A stretch of 58,417 bases of DNA, taken from NCBI GenBank assembly GCA_009833045.1, contig WUUP01000014.1, forward strand, positions 1-58,417. Reading direction: 5' to 3'. A program made the translations under genes and the position numbers. Each line of letters begins with the position of its first letter. Position 1 is the first letter of the stretch. This document shows positions 33,412 to 43,062 of this stretch, in pieces. The notes beneath the pieces were generated by a model. The model was not told where the DNA came from. It searched no databases and saw nothing but the letters and a program-made list of their open reading frames with translations. This DNA comes from Saprospirales bacterium GYS_P2D. GTDB lineage: Bacteria > Bacteroidota > Bacteroidia > Chitinophagales > Saprospiraceae.

Positions 33412-33678
33412 GCGATAGTAGTTAGTGGATTGGAGGATACCAGCCTGTAGGAGAGGCTTGATGATGAGCCTGTACTGTGTATGGATGAGCTGACGTAGAT
33501 AGACGGCGGCGAGATCGGTATATTCATGAGGAGTAGTATTCTCCATATGTCTTTTTCTATGGAGAAAATGTAGGAAACAGATAGCCTGTTGCTTATGGGT
33601 ATGAGAGGTCCAGGCGATATTCTCTATCGCTGTCCAAAGTGACTGATATAGTACACCTGTCGCTTGCATGCTTGACAC
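33397..33678 (-). pseudogene. Probable truncated gene, unknown function
   Basis: The 93-residue frame is rich in His, Gln and Arg helices (TSHTHKQQAICFLHFLHRKRHMEN, YTDLAAVYLRQLIHTQYRLIIKPLLQAG split) and looks like coding sequence in composition. Its stop codon lies inside REP copy 3, so the real C terminus was probably lost when the REP element arrived. I do not recognise the family. A working small gene is possible but less likely. Confidence 0.4.
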
Positions 33679-33723
33679 TATTGGCCAAGCGAAGCATTAA
33701 TTTATCGTAAATCTGCTGGCGGG

Positions 33724-33758
33724 ATAATTGTATATATTAGGCAATACAATTATATTTG
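33724..33758 (+). promoter_or_regulatory. Promoter with an operator-like palindrome for a small RNA
   Basis: TTG (33728-33730) and TATATTTG (33751-33758) are separated by 20 bases, matching the Bacteroidota -33/-7 layout. A perfect 10-bp inverted repeat ATAATTGTAT (33724-33733) / ATACAATTAT (33744-33753) overlaps both boxes, so a dimeric repressor could block this promoter. Confidence 0.6.
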
Positions 33759-33764
33759 CACTAT

Positions 33765-33833
33765 CGATTAACGATATACATTTACGCAAAAATATTAAAG
33801 GAAGTAGAGGTCCAATTCAGCTTCCTTTTTTTA
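33765..33833 (+). ncRNA. Candidate small RNA of ~70 nt
   Basis: It starts just after the promoter at 33724-33758 and ends with the stem AGGAAG/CTTCCT (33799-33804, 33821-33826) and a run of seven T. No start codon with a useful frame lies between. The combination of a clean promoter and a terminator only ~70 bases apart argues for a short transcript. The 16-base loop (TAGAGGTCCAATTCAG) could be its pairing region. Function unknown. Confidence 0.5.
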
Positions 33834-34183
33834 TGCCTATATGTTTCCTATAGCCTCGCTCTTATAGCTTTTCGTTTTGGTTACAGAATAATTTCATTTT
33901 AACTCTTTATCATTCGTCACAGCCATCTTGATGGCAGCATTCATCATTTATAATTCATCATTACAAACGGATAGGGCTACGCCAAGGATAGTCAATGACT
34001 CAATCCACAAATATAGCTAAAGCAGTGATGATATATATGAAAATCACAATATGTTAGAACGGGATCAAAAACACGTACATACCCAGACAGCCTCATTCAT
34101 TCTAACAGACAGGATCGATTTATTTGATGTTGGTCAGCTAATATAGAAATAAATATAATATGTCAAAAAATAATGTGTAAACC

Positions 34184-34239
34184 ATTCATTATTTTAACAT
34201 TAAGCCCATCTGTAGTAGATCCTATTCTCGATCATTTCT
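34184..34239 (+). repeat. 56-bp direct repeat, copy 2 (upstream of rhs)
   Basis: It matches 32983-33038 with one mismatch. It lies ~100 bp before the Rhs start and may contain part of its promoter; copy 1 would then be a promoter copy separated by an inserted unit. The other intergenic bases from 33834 to 34183 show no gene. Confidence 0.9.
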
Positions 34240-34336
34240 TCTTATATTAGCTTACACTCACAAAAAACGTTGCCCTTCCTAAAAGTAGCGGGTATGAAGA
34301 CCAGTGTTAGACCAAAAGATAAAATCGACCAAGAGA

Positions 34337-37300
34337 ATGAGACGAGTATTACCAATTTTGTTATTACTGAGTTTGACGGTTGCGTATAGCCAGAACACAG
34401 AAGAAGATCAACGCCAAGAGATGTCTTTGCGACAACAGCTGGTATGGCCGACCACTCCTGAGGCATCGAGCTTAGGCGAATATGGCGATATAGATGTCAA
34501 TCTCTATACGGGCACAGCTAATCTTAGTTTAGCAGGTCCAGTATTGCAGGGTAATCATATCAGTATGCCAGTCAGTCTTAATTATGCGACGGGTGGTAAT
34601 AAGGTAGAAGATACGGGTACTTGGGTAGGATTGGGCTGGAGCTTAGTAGCAGGTGGGAGCATCACTCGCTCCGCTCGTAACGTCCCTGACACTAAGTCCA
34701 ATTACTACGATAAGGCAGATAGTATCGCTTTACGACTTGCTCAGCCCGCAGGTACGCCTGATTTTAGCTGGTATCAATTTTATAAGGATGTAGCTCGCAA
34801 TGCGATCGAGGTGAATCATGACATCTACTATTATAGCTTCAATGGTCGCAGTGGTAAGTTCTACATCAGTCCTTACAAGGAGATCTATCAGGCTACCGAT
34901 AGCGATTTGAAGATAGCGCCTGTCTTTGATTCAGTAGATGAGATCACGAGCTTTCTGATTACAGATGAGTATGGCCATCGCTATCTATTTGATGTGGTGG
35001 AGCAAAGTCGTATGCAGTTAGATGATGTCGTCGGATTGGGTGGTGAGCCATTGGCTGATGATGGCGGATATGATCCTTCTAACACGCTTTATGATCGTAC
35101 ATTCAATAGTACGTGGCACCTGTCTGAGATTAGCTCATATGGAGATTTTGAGCGTATAGCATTAGTCTATGATACCATCAGTGGAGAGTATGAGTATCCG
35201 ATCAATCCAGCTTTGAATAAGTCTCGCACCTTCACGTCCATAGATGTAGATGGCTGCTGTGGCGGTACCGCAGGCGGCCAACTAAATGAAGGCAATAGTC
35301 CCGCTTTATCAATTCTTGATCGTAAATATTTACAGTCTGCAGAGTTGTACATTAATGAGGAACGGATTGAGCGCTTAGATTTTGTGATCAGTGATAATAG
35401 CTGTACCGATAATGTGACAGTAGATGCCACCGACAGACGCTTAGATCGTATCAATGTATCTCGTAGGGATCTGGATGGATCAGATGATTTAACACGATTC
35501 ATAGATTATCGCTTCACCTATGATTGCTCGACTAATCGATTGACCTTAAAGACCTTTGGTGAGACTACTATTTTTGCTGATCAATATTACCTCAAGCCGC
35601 CTTACAGTTTTGAGTATATCGATGCCTTGCCAAGTAGTTTGACAAGTACGAGTATCGATCATTGGGGCTATTACAATGGAGCTACCAATGGAGATAATCT
35701 CATACCGAGCTATAGCAGTCCTCAGCATAGCTTCAATGGTGCGAATAGAAACGTAAATCCCAGCTTCAGCGATCATGGTAGCTTATACCGTATAGACTAT
35801 CCGACTGGTGGCTATTCATTATTCGATTATAGTAGTAATACCCGAGCCAAATCTGTGACAACAGAGAGTTATGAAATAGACTTTCCAAGTCAGTCTTATA
35901 TCAACTGTACGGTGGGCCCAGGCGAGGATTGTTGTAATACCACAGACTATATAAGCAATAGCTATAGCTTTACTCCAGATGCAATGGATATTGCAAATGG
36001 ATTTTTGATCATCAGTAGTGACAGTATCTGTGGTAGTGGCGGTGCACAAATGCTGATGGGCTATTATAATACGAAGCTATCTAATGCTTCTACCCCAGCC
36101 GATAGTACCAGGTATCAGGCCAATTATAATCAATCCCAAACGGCAATGATGACAGGGACATGGATCGGAGGAGTGCGCATCACAGCCACACCTACGAGTG
36201 GCGGCCCTACGATAATTCTCATAGATGAATCACACATGGAGTCCGCATATAAGGATACTGTAGCAATTAGTGCATTGACTGCTGGGATTAGCTATACACT
36301 GGAGATAGCAGGCTATCAGACGATTGCCGAAGCAGTCCTATACGAGAGGGTCTCTATGACGATTACGACCAGTGAAAATATCGGAGGCATACGTATCGCC
36401 AGTATTACAAATCATGAATCCGGTGGAGCTTTATTGACTCAGAAAAACTATAGCTATGCGAATGATCAAGGCCATAGTACAGGACGATTGATGAATGAAC
36501 CTAATTATGAGCGAGGTGGAAGTTATGAGAAATTTGAAACGATTGTTTTAGGAGGCTGTACTTCATGCTGTGCATATAGCTGCGAAAATGTCACTGTTTC
36601 TGCGACTTCCAGATCTACTTTAGGAACTACGCAGGGGAGTATAGTGGGCTATGATCAGGTCTCTGAGATCATCGTATCCACCCTCAATGATACGATCACT
36701 GCGGGCAAGACCGTGCACTACTATCATAATGTGCCTCACAGCGAGAATAACGACGACATGGATCATCGTAAAAATGGGCATGAACTAAAAAAGGAGATCT
36801 ATCACGCTGATGGACGCTTACTCCTATCCGAAGAGTACAGCTATGCCTGGGATATCGCTGATAATCAACGAGAAGAAAGCTTCTGGACATATAGAATCGT
36901 ACCTGCACCAGATCAAGATAATAAGGACTATCTCTACTATGATGATATGTTAGATGAATACAAATGGACAGAGGAGATCAATGAAGCCAGTAACTATGAC
37001 TACATCGTCAGTACGACAAAATATAAACATGGTGACTTTGAGCGTATGGTTAATTACACAGTGTATCGCTCCGCTCTTAAGCGTAAAGAACTCTTCTATG
37101 ATGGTATGAGCCTGATCGATACGCTCATTACTGAACAAAGTTATGTCTATGGAGATACCGCTCACCTACAGATGACACAGTCACTCATGACCAATAGTGA
37201 CGGCACTATACATGAGCAGCACTATCGATACTTAAATGACTACAGCATCAATGATACTATCAGTGATCTCCTCATCGCACAGCAAAAGCTCTTACCAGCC

Positions 37301-40300
37301 TATCAGGTCAGTCATGTCGTAGGCAGCGATACGCTGGATGCTACTCGCTATATCTATGATGAGCTGCGGACACCAGGATCGCCCCTCTTTGTCAATACGC
37401 CTATGGTCACACAGCTCCTGCGCTATGAGCGTAGTTGGGACGCTAATCAAATGCTGCAGGATGGTCAATGGATAACACAGAGCACCATTGATGGCTATGA
37501 GATCAATAAGGGCTTAATCGCACAAATCACAGATAGAGGCTGGATACCTCGTAGCTACAGCTACAATCTGAGAGGACAGCCATTGAGCGAAAGCTTTGGC
37601 AGCTATCGACAGGCCATCAGCTATGATCCTGACTCGCACCTGATGGTGGCCGATACCGCTATCGATGGCACGGTCAATGTCTATACCTACGATCTCCTAA
37701 GACGTCTCCAGACGGCGACTGATCCTAAGGGTGTGGTCAATACACTGAGCTATCACTATGGGACAGGTTTCAATCTCAATCATGTCAAGACTACCATGGA
37801 CTATCCATCGATAGGCGATGTCAGTGATCCACAGGAGATCGTGAGCTTATCCTTTTTTGATGGCATCGGTCGCCAACAACAAGTCAAACGCTATCTCCAA
37901 GATCCAAATGATCAATCAATGTCTATTCTGACACAGGTGGCTTATGATGAAATGGGTAGAGCTCACAAAGCTTTTGAACCCTATTCACAATTCATTAATG
38001 AGAATGGTTACGAAGTATCGAATCAAGATCAGCATACATTTACCCAATTTGAGAATTCTCCCCTGAGCCGTCAAGAGGCAATCACGCCCCCATCCTGGCA
38101 GACCACCACCACCAGCTATGGTACCAATGTATCAGGAGAAGTCACCAATCATCAAACGAGCAGTAGCTACGCACCTGGTACGCTCTATAAGGTCAGTACC
38201 ACTGATCCTGAGGGACAAGTCACTGAAAAATTCAGCGATAAGCGAGGCAATCTTATCCTGAGTAGGGTCAAATCCATTAAGAATACCACTGATCCTGACT
38301 CTATAGCAGATACCTATATGCTGTATGATCTCAAAGATCGTCCCTACCTGACACTGCCACCTCAGACCAGCCTGAGCGATACCAATCTCATACACCGTAT
38401 GGTCTATAGCGGAGATGACCTGCCAATCATCAAAGATGATCCTGACTGCGAGCCTGTCAGCATGATCTATGATGACAGGGATTTGCTGATCTATCGCCAA
38501 GATGGAGAGCGACAAGCCGAGGGTCGATGGTATGGATTCATCCATGATCAGTATGGCAATGTTACCTATGAGGGATTTGCAGTTGATAGTAGTACCGCTA
38601 TCAATGATACGCTCATCAGTAATAGTTGGGGCGATACGGGTATCGAGAAAGGAAAGCTTATCGCCAGCACGAAATCAATACTCAATGAATCTAACGACAA
38701 TACCATAACACAAGAATACGAGTATGATAGCGCAGGCCGCCTCATCATCACTCGCTCTAATTCGATATTATATCCGCAGGCAGGCAGCATCATCGACTCA
38801 TTGATCTATGATAGTCAGTCAAACATTGTTGAATCCTATCAAAAGATCATCCCTGATAGTATCACCATCAAGCGGCGATATACCTATGATCACATCGGCA
38901 GACAAAAGAAAGCCTTTATCCAGATCACCACGCCTGAGCAGACCTGGCCAGAAGAAGAATTATCAGAACAAAAATACACTCATAAGGAGCAGATAAAATC
39001 GCTCAGCTTGGGAGCGGGATTGCAAGTAATTGATTATCAGTACTTAGAGCATGGCCTACTCACAGAGATCAATGATCCTGATAATATGGGTAGTGATTTA
39101 TTCGCCATGAAGTTGGGGTATAATAGTGACATATCAGGAGGGCTCGCCACAGGCATCCAAACTCTCCAAGATGGTAATATCTCTCATAGTGTCTGGCGTA
39201 CAGCAGGAGGCAATAAGAAAGCCTACTCCTATGGATACAATCATCTCAAAATGCTCACAAACGCACTCTACTTCGAGTCAGGCAAAAATGGCACCTATGA
39301 CGTGGCCATCGGATACGCTGATCAGAGAGGAAATCCCTCGTCAATTGTAAGATATGGTGTTGATCCCAGCACTATGCTCAAATCAAACACACCGGTTGAT
39401 AATATGAGCTTTAGCTATTATCTCAGCACCAATAGAATAAAAACTATCTCAGAAGGAGGAATCACTTTTTCTAAATCCAATGGCTACAAGTCCAATGCAA
39501 ATGATGACTATGACTACAATCAAAATGGTGCAGTCATACATGATCCCAGTCGTGTAGCAGATTTCAGCAGAAATCACCTCAATCTACCTCATCAAATCAC
39601 GATTCCTGATAGTAATGGAATGGTAATCTATTACTACACAGCTGATGGCTCTCTGCAGCGACAAGAAGAGGTCAGAGATAGTGTCATCTATCGCATCCGA
39701 GACTATATAGGCGGTATAGAGTATCTCAACGGGTCCATAGACCAAATCAAACATGATAATGGCTACGTGACACTTGATAAGGGATTGGATGATGATCATC
39801 TACAGCTTACAGGATCAGAAGCCATTGATAGAACTTATGAAAGTTTATCGACCATCTCAGAACGGATAATATCAAGTCCAAGAGACATAGACTATAGAGC
39901 CGAAGAGTTTATAGTCCTCACACCCAACTTTGAAGTGGACTTAGGCGCTGACTTTGAAGCCAGAATAGACACTTTTGAAGTGCAAGGACTGGATTATCAT
40001 TATTTTGCCTTTGATCATTTAGGGTCTGTCAGAGCAGAATTTAAAGATAGTTCGGGAGTCGCTATTATCACCTCAGAACATCATTTCTATCCATTTGGAT
40101 ATGAAATGTTAGGTGATTGGATGCAGAGTACCAAAAATAATCATCGATATACAGGTCAAGAGAGGCAGTACAGTTTTGACTTGGGCTATCAACGATATGA
40201 CTTTAGATTTGGTGATCCATTGATAGCAGGTAGATTTTTAGCTCCTGATCCATTGGCTAATTTTGCACCTCATATAAATCCGTATCGATACGGGTTCAAT

Positions 40301-40963
40301 AATCCAGTCAGCTTTACAGATCCATTCGGTTTATTTGAAAGTCGAAGTGCTGCCAAAGACTATGCTAAAGAACATGGCATTAGACTTGGATTGTTTAGCT
40401 CTAATAGAATAGTTAAACAAAGTGACGGCTCTTTTGCTATTGAAAACAGAAAGAATCATTCATCTATTATTGATGATCCTGAATTTGGTGTAAGTACTGG
40501 AATTTCTGTTGCATCAAACGATGTTATAAATTCTTCTGTATCAGAAGATTATGCCTTACATAATGAATTGAGAGATGGATCAACTGAGATAATACCGGCT
40601 ACAACAGGAACAATTAATGCTGGACCTGGAGGAGGTGTTAAGAGTGTCATGAAAATAACCACCAAAATTCAGAAACACCATCTTATTCCTCGAGCGGTTT
40701 TTCGAGATATGAAGGGCTTTTTGAAACCTTTGATGAAATTAGATGACGCTGCGAACATAAAAAAATTACCTACACCGTTTCATGGGAATCACCCACAGTA
40801 TAGTAACTATGTCCGAAACATTTTAATACAATTAGAGAGGACAGGGAAATTAAGTAAGAAAAGCATAATCCAGTTGCAAAAGGATTTAAGGGTTCTTATA
40901 AATGATGCTCAACGAAGCGGGAAAAAACTTAATGATTACTTTAGAAAGTACAATCAGTCGTGA
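34337..40963 (+). CDS. Rhs-repeat polymorphic toxin with C-terminal AHH-type nuclease
   Basis: From ATG 34337 (signal peptide VLPILLLLSLTVAYSQ) the product has 2208 residues. The N-terminal ~1000 residues have the Bacteroidota Rhs lead (SLGEYGDIDVNLYTGTANL, VGLGWSLVAGG); the rest has many YD-type repeats (YDLLRRLQTATDPKGVV). The core end is RYTGQERQYSFDLGYQRYDF and FLAPDPLANFAPHINPYRYG with NNPVSFTDPFG (~1965-1995), after which the variable tip begins. The tip ends in an AHH-like nuclease domain: KHHLIPRAVF (~2112-2121), LPTPFHGNHPQYSNYV. It is exported, encapsulated by the Rhs shell and cuts nucleic acid of a target cell. The next gene is its likely immunity partner. Confidence 0.9.
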   Translation: MRRVLPILLLLSLTVAYSQNTEEDQRQEMSLRQQLVWPTTPEASSLGEYGDIDVNLYTGTANLSLAGPVLQGNHISMPVSLNYATGGNKVEDTGTWVGLGWSLVAGGSITRSARNVPDTKSNYYDKADSIALRLAQPAGTPDFSWYQFYKDVARNAIEVNHDIYYYSFNGRSGKFYISPYKEIYQATDSDLKIAPVFDSVDEITSFLITDEYGHRYLFDVVEQSRMQLDDVVGLGGEPLADDGGYDPSNTLYDRTFNSTWHLSEISSYGDFERIALVYDTISGEYEYPINPALNKSRTFTSIDVDGCCGGTAGGQLNEGNSPALSILDRKYLQSAELYINEERIERLDFVISDNSCTDNVTVDATDRRLDRINVSRRDLDGSDDLTRFIDYRFTYDCSTNRLTLKTFGETTIFADQYYLKPPYSFEYIDALPSSLTSTSIDHWGYYNGATNGDNLIPSYSSPQHSFNGANRNVNPSFSDHGSLYRIDYPTGGYSLFDYSSNTRAKSVTTESYEIDFPSQSYINCTVGPGEDCCNTTDYISNSYSFTPDAMDIANGFLIISSDSICGSGGAQMLMGYYNTKLSNASTPADSTRYQANYNQSQTAMMTGTWIGGVRITATPTSGGPTIILIDESHMESAYKDTVAISALTAGISYTLEIAGYQTIAEAVLYERVSMTITTSENIGGIRIASITNHESGGALLTQKNYSYANDQGHSTGRLMNEPNYERGGSYEKFETIVLGGCTSCCAYSCENVTVSATSRSTLGTTQGSIVGYDQVSEIIVSTLNDTITAGKTVHYYHNVPHSENNDDMDHRKNGHELKKEIYHADGRLLLSEEYSYAWDIADNQREESFWTYRIVPAPDQDNKDYLYYDDMLDEYKWTEEINEASNYDYIVSTTKYKHGDFERMVNYTVYRSALKRKELFYDGMSLIDTLITEQSYVYGDTAHLQMTQSLMTNSDGTIHEQHYRYLNDYSINDTISDLLIAQQKLLPAYQVSHVVGSDTLDATRYIYDELRTPGSPLFVNTPMVTQLLRYERSWDANQMLQDGQWITQSTIDGYEINKGLIAQITDRGWIPRSYSYNLRGQPLSESFGSYRQAISYDPDSHLMVADTAIDGTVNVYTYDLLRRLQTATDPKGVVNTLSYHYGTGFNLNHVKTTMDYPSIGDVSDPQEIVSLSFFDGIGRQQQVKRYLQDPNDQSMSILTQVAYDEMGRAHKAFEPYSQFINENGYEVSNQDQHTFTQFENSPLSRQEAITPPSWQTTTTSYGTNVSGEVTNHQTSSSYAPGTLYKVSTTDPEGQVTEKFSDKRGNLILSRVKSIKNTTDPDSIADTYMLYDLKDRPYLTLPPQTSLSDTNLIHRMVYSGDDLPIIKDDPDCEPVSMIYDDRDLLIYRQDGERQAEGRWYGFIHDQYGNVTYEGFAVDSSTAINDTLISNSWGDTGIEKGKLIASTKSILNESNDNTITQEYEYDSAGRLIITRSNSILYPQAGSIIDSLIYDSQSNIVESYQKIIPDSITIKRRYTYDHIGRQKKAFIQITTPEQTWPEEELSEQKYTHKEQIKSLSLGAGLQVIDYQYLEHGLLTEINDPDNMGSDLFAMKLGYNSDISGGLATGIQTLQDGNISHSVWRTAGGNKKAYSYGYNHLKMLTNALYFESGKNGTYDVAIGYADQRGNPSSIVRYGVDPSTMLKSNTPVDNMSFSYYLSTNRIKTISEGGITFSKSNGYKSNANDDYDYNQNGAVIHDPSRVADFSRNHLNLPHQITIPDSNGMVIYYYTADGSLQRQEEVRDSVIYRIRDYIGGIEYLNGSIDQIKHDNGYVTLDKGLDDDHLQLTGSEAIDRTYESLSTISERIISSPRDIDYRAEEFIVLTPNFEVDLGADFEARIDTFEVQGLDYHYFAFDHLGSVRAEFKDSSGVAIITSEHHFYPFGYEMLGDWMQSTKNNHRYTGQERQYSFDLGYQRYDFRFGDPLIAGRFLAPDPLANFAPHINPYRYGFNNPVSFTDPFGLFESRSAAKDYAKEHGIRLGLFSSNRIVKQSDGSFAIENRKNHSSIIDDPEFGVSTGISVASNDVINSSVSEDYALHNELRDGSTEIIPATTGTINAGPGGGVKSVMKITTKIQKHHLIPRAVFRDMKGFLKPLMKLDDAANIKKLPTPFHGNHPQYSNYVRNILIQLERTGKLSKKSIIQLQKDLRVLINDAQRSGKKLNDYFRKYNQS

Positions 40964-41649
40964 AAAAATATATACAATATACAAATTCTGCAGACCCTAA
41001 AATTGTAGGTGTCAAAGATGGATTATACCAAATTGAAGTTGATTTTCAGGATTTGTCTAACTCCTGTAATCAAGATACTCTTGATATTTCGAATTATGAT
41101 GTTCAACATAACCATCAATATCAATCAATTGAGTTAGATAATATAGAAATAAGCGGTGCGCTTAAAAAGCGAGCTATTTTAACTGACGTTATGGTATTCA
41201 CACCATATATGAAAAGCTTTAATTATATCGTCAGCAGTAAATTTGTTGATATTTTATTGGATGCCAATGTGCCTTCACACGAATTTAGATTAGTCAATAT
41301 AGAAATAAGAAACTCTATTGATCAATACTATCTTTTTCATTGCTCACAAATCTCATTAAACGATGTAATATTTCAGGATTCTAAAATTTACAGTATTAGA
41401 GATTCTATTAAATCTGTTAAACCATATTTGAGTATTCCTTCCGTAGAAGACTATTTAAATTCAGACGAAATTCTGCAATTTGATGAAGTTGTATTGCCTG
41501 CTTCATATCAATCATTTTCAATGATTTCTATTCCTGGAATCTCTAATATTTTCTTTTCAGAAAAATTAGCCAAAATGATCGAAGAAAGAAATATTACGAA
41601 CTTTGTTCGTGCAAAACAAGTAAAGCTATCATTGTCGAAGACCACTTAG
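40960..41649 (+). CDS. Probable immunity protein for the Rhs AHH nuclease
   Basis: The 229-residue product starts at GTG 40960 overlapping the rhs stop (GTGA), so it is made together with the toxin. It has no signal peptide. The segment FNYIVSSKFVDILLDANVPS, with VNIEIRNSIDQYYLFHC and the late FFSEKLAKMIEERNITNFVRAK, resembles the DUF1629/Imm11-type immunity group. It should bind the nuclease tip in the cytoplasm to protect the producer. The family call is by pattern only. Confidence 0.75.
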   Translation: MKKYIQYTNSADPKIVGVKDGLYQIEVDFQDLSNSCNQDTLDISNYDVQHNHQYQSIELDNIEISGALKKRAILTDVMVFTPYMKSFNYIVSSKFVDILLDANVPSHEFRLVNIEIRNSIDQYYLFHCSQISLNDVIFQDSKIYSIRDSIKSVKPYLSIPSVEDYLNSDEILQFDEVVLPASYQSFSMISIPGISNIFFSEKLAKMIEERNITNFVRAKQVKLSLSKTT

Positions 41650-41746
41650 AATATGAAATACTAATGATTATAGTATATGGCAAATGAAACTTACATGAGA
41701 TTCAAAGCGATCTATGTAAAGTTATATAACATTTAGATGATGTTAC

Positions 41747-41857
41747 GTGAAACACAACAAACGCTTTCAGGAATTTAATGATGAATACTACGAAAAGTGC
41801 CTTAAGAAAGACTTAAGAATTCATTTTCCAGAGCTTTGCAAGCTAAGTGAGTATTAA
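41747..41857 (+). pseudogene. 36-residue remnant before the orphan toxin tip
   Basis: A GTG frame encodes VKHNKRFQEFNDEYYEKCLK and then KDLRIHFPELCKLSEY before a stop inside the next frame. It looks like coding sequence but is too short to be whole. It may be the tail of a lost immunity or toxin gene between the present pair and the orphan tip. The other bases from 41650 to 41846 show nothing more. Confidence 0.35.
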
Positions 41858-42329
41858 AACTGGCAGATCAACAGAATCTGAAGCATTTTCGAATGCTTCA
41901 ATGGCTCAGGGGAATGATGGTATATCTACTCTTTCTTTTTCTCTCTTTGGCAACAATGATTTAATTCCCCCATCACCGGATATAGATGTTAATGGAATTA
42001 TTCAGATTGGAGTAGTTGACTTAGGAGATGGAGGAACGGAAGCGACTATTAGCGGTTCTATTTCTGGTGACGGATTTCCTAATAATGAAACATTTCTATC
42101 AGACCAATCTGGACAGTCTGTGTTCTTAAATACATTTGAAACAAGTTTTGGCCCGAATTTTGGCCCTGCGGCAGGATTATTGGGTAATACATATCGCAAA
42201 ATGGGGACAATTCAACCAATAACTATCAGATTCGATCAAAGTGGGAATATTGCAAATATTCGATACAATGGTAAGGTCTATTCGGTAGAAGCTTGGAACG
42301 CTCTATTCACACAAAATAACGAGCAATGA
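41847..42329 (+). CDS. Orphan toxin C-terminal tip, unknown activity
   Basis: The 160-residue frame has a GTG start, no signal peptide and a Gly/Ser/Asn-rich, strand-rich sequence (TGRSTESEAFSNASMAQGND, SGSISGDGFPNNETFLSDQS, then GPNFGPAAGLLGNTYRKMG). It starts as though a longer protein were cut, which is common for displaced Rhs tips kept downstream of the active one as a store of alternatives. The next gene overlaps it by 4 bases and encodes a lipoprotein that could be its immunity protein. No catalytic motif is recognised. Confidence 0.6.
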   Translation: MSIKTGRSTESEAFSNASMAQGNDGISTLSFSLFGNNDLIPPSPDIDVNGIIQIGVVDLGDGGTEATISGSISGDGFPNNETFLSDQSGQSVFLNTFETSFGPNFGPAAGLLGNTYRKMGTIQPITIRFDQSGNIANIRYNGKVYSVEAWNALFTQNNEQ

Positions 42330-42874
42330 GGAAGCTATTTGTATTAATAATATTGGTTAGTTATCATCTGGGCTGTTTGAATTACGCTGAACCAGAAGAG
42401 TATTATTTACCTGAAAATTTTGAAGGTATAGTTGTTGTCTTGTTTGGAATACCTGACGGCCAAGAGCCAATCTATCATGAGAACAAGCGACAATATATTG
42501 TTCCAGAAAGTGGAATTCTCTATACACAACATAGCAGTGTTAAGGGCATATTAAATAGAGAATTTTATTTAGGAAATAGTCAAACACCAATAAGTCATTT
42601 TTACGGTCAAGAAAAGCTGGACTCGAATAAAGCTTACGTATTTGATATGTTTGATGGAATGTTTTATCTGAATATTGACACAACCGCTCTTGATTATAGC
42701 ATAGATCCTTCGACACATGATTATATAAAGATTAATTATTACACGGTTGGTTATGGATCACGGGATCGGTCTGAGTTAAGAGCAATAGGAGAAAGTATAA
42801 AAAATCACGTAATCAATGCTTATCCCGATAAGGTGACCGATGTAAGTCAATTCTATTCTCAATTCGATAGGTAG
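42326..42874 (+). CDS. Lipoprotein, probable immunity partner of the orphan tip
   Basis: The 182-residue product has a lipoprotein signal (LFVLIILVSYHLGC) and a mature part beginning NYAEPEEYYLPENFEG, then VVVLFGIPDGQEP, a pattern I associate with DUF6843-like small lipoproteins. It overlaps the preceding frame by ATGA. Location after an Rhs toxin and its orphan tip suggests immunity against a toxin that acts in the periplasm or at the membrane. The family call is tentative. Confidence 0.62.
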   Translation: MRKLFVLIILVSYHLGCLNYAEPEEYYLPENFEGIVVVLFGIPDGQEPIYHENKRQYIVPESGILYTQHSSVKGILNREFYLGNSQTPISHFYGQEKLDSNKAYVFDMFDGMFYLNIDTTALDYSIDPSTHDYIKINYYTVGYGSRDRSELRAIGESIKNHVINAYPDKVTDVSQFYSQFDR

Positions 42875-42943
42875 TCACTAATTTATCAGTTAGGAATGCA
42901 GACTGAAAGATTAATAATAGTTATTGGCGCAGAGTAAGTCCAC

Positions 42944-42956
42944 AAAACGACCGTTT
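42944..42956. repeat. AAAACGACCGTTT motif, copy 1
   Basis: This 13-base near-palindrome recurs exactly at 46073-46085. The two copies frame a block with the YdjM-like, response-regulator and serine-recombinase genes, all on the minus strand. No wider match around the copies was seen. Confidence 0.5.
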
Positions 42957-43062
42957 ACAACATGGATAGAAACTTAGTCTAAAAACCAGTCTAATTTGAC
43001 GTAGATTTCAACCAATTATAGCTTAGTTTCTATACTTCAATCTATACCAATTAAGGGCAGAG

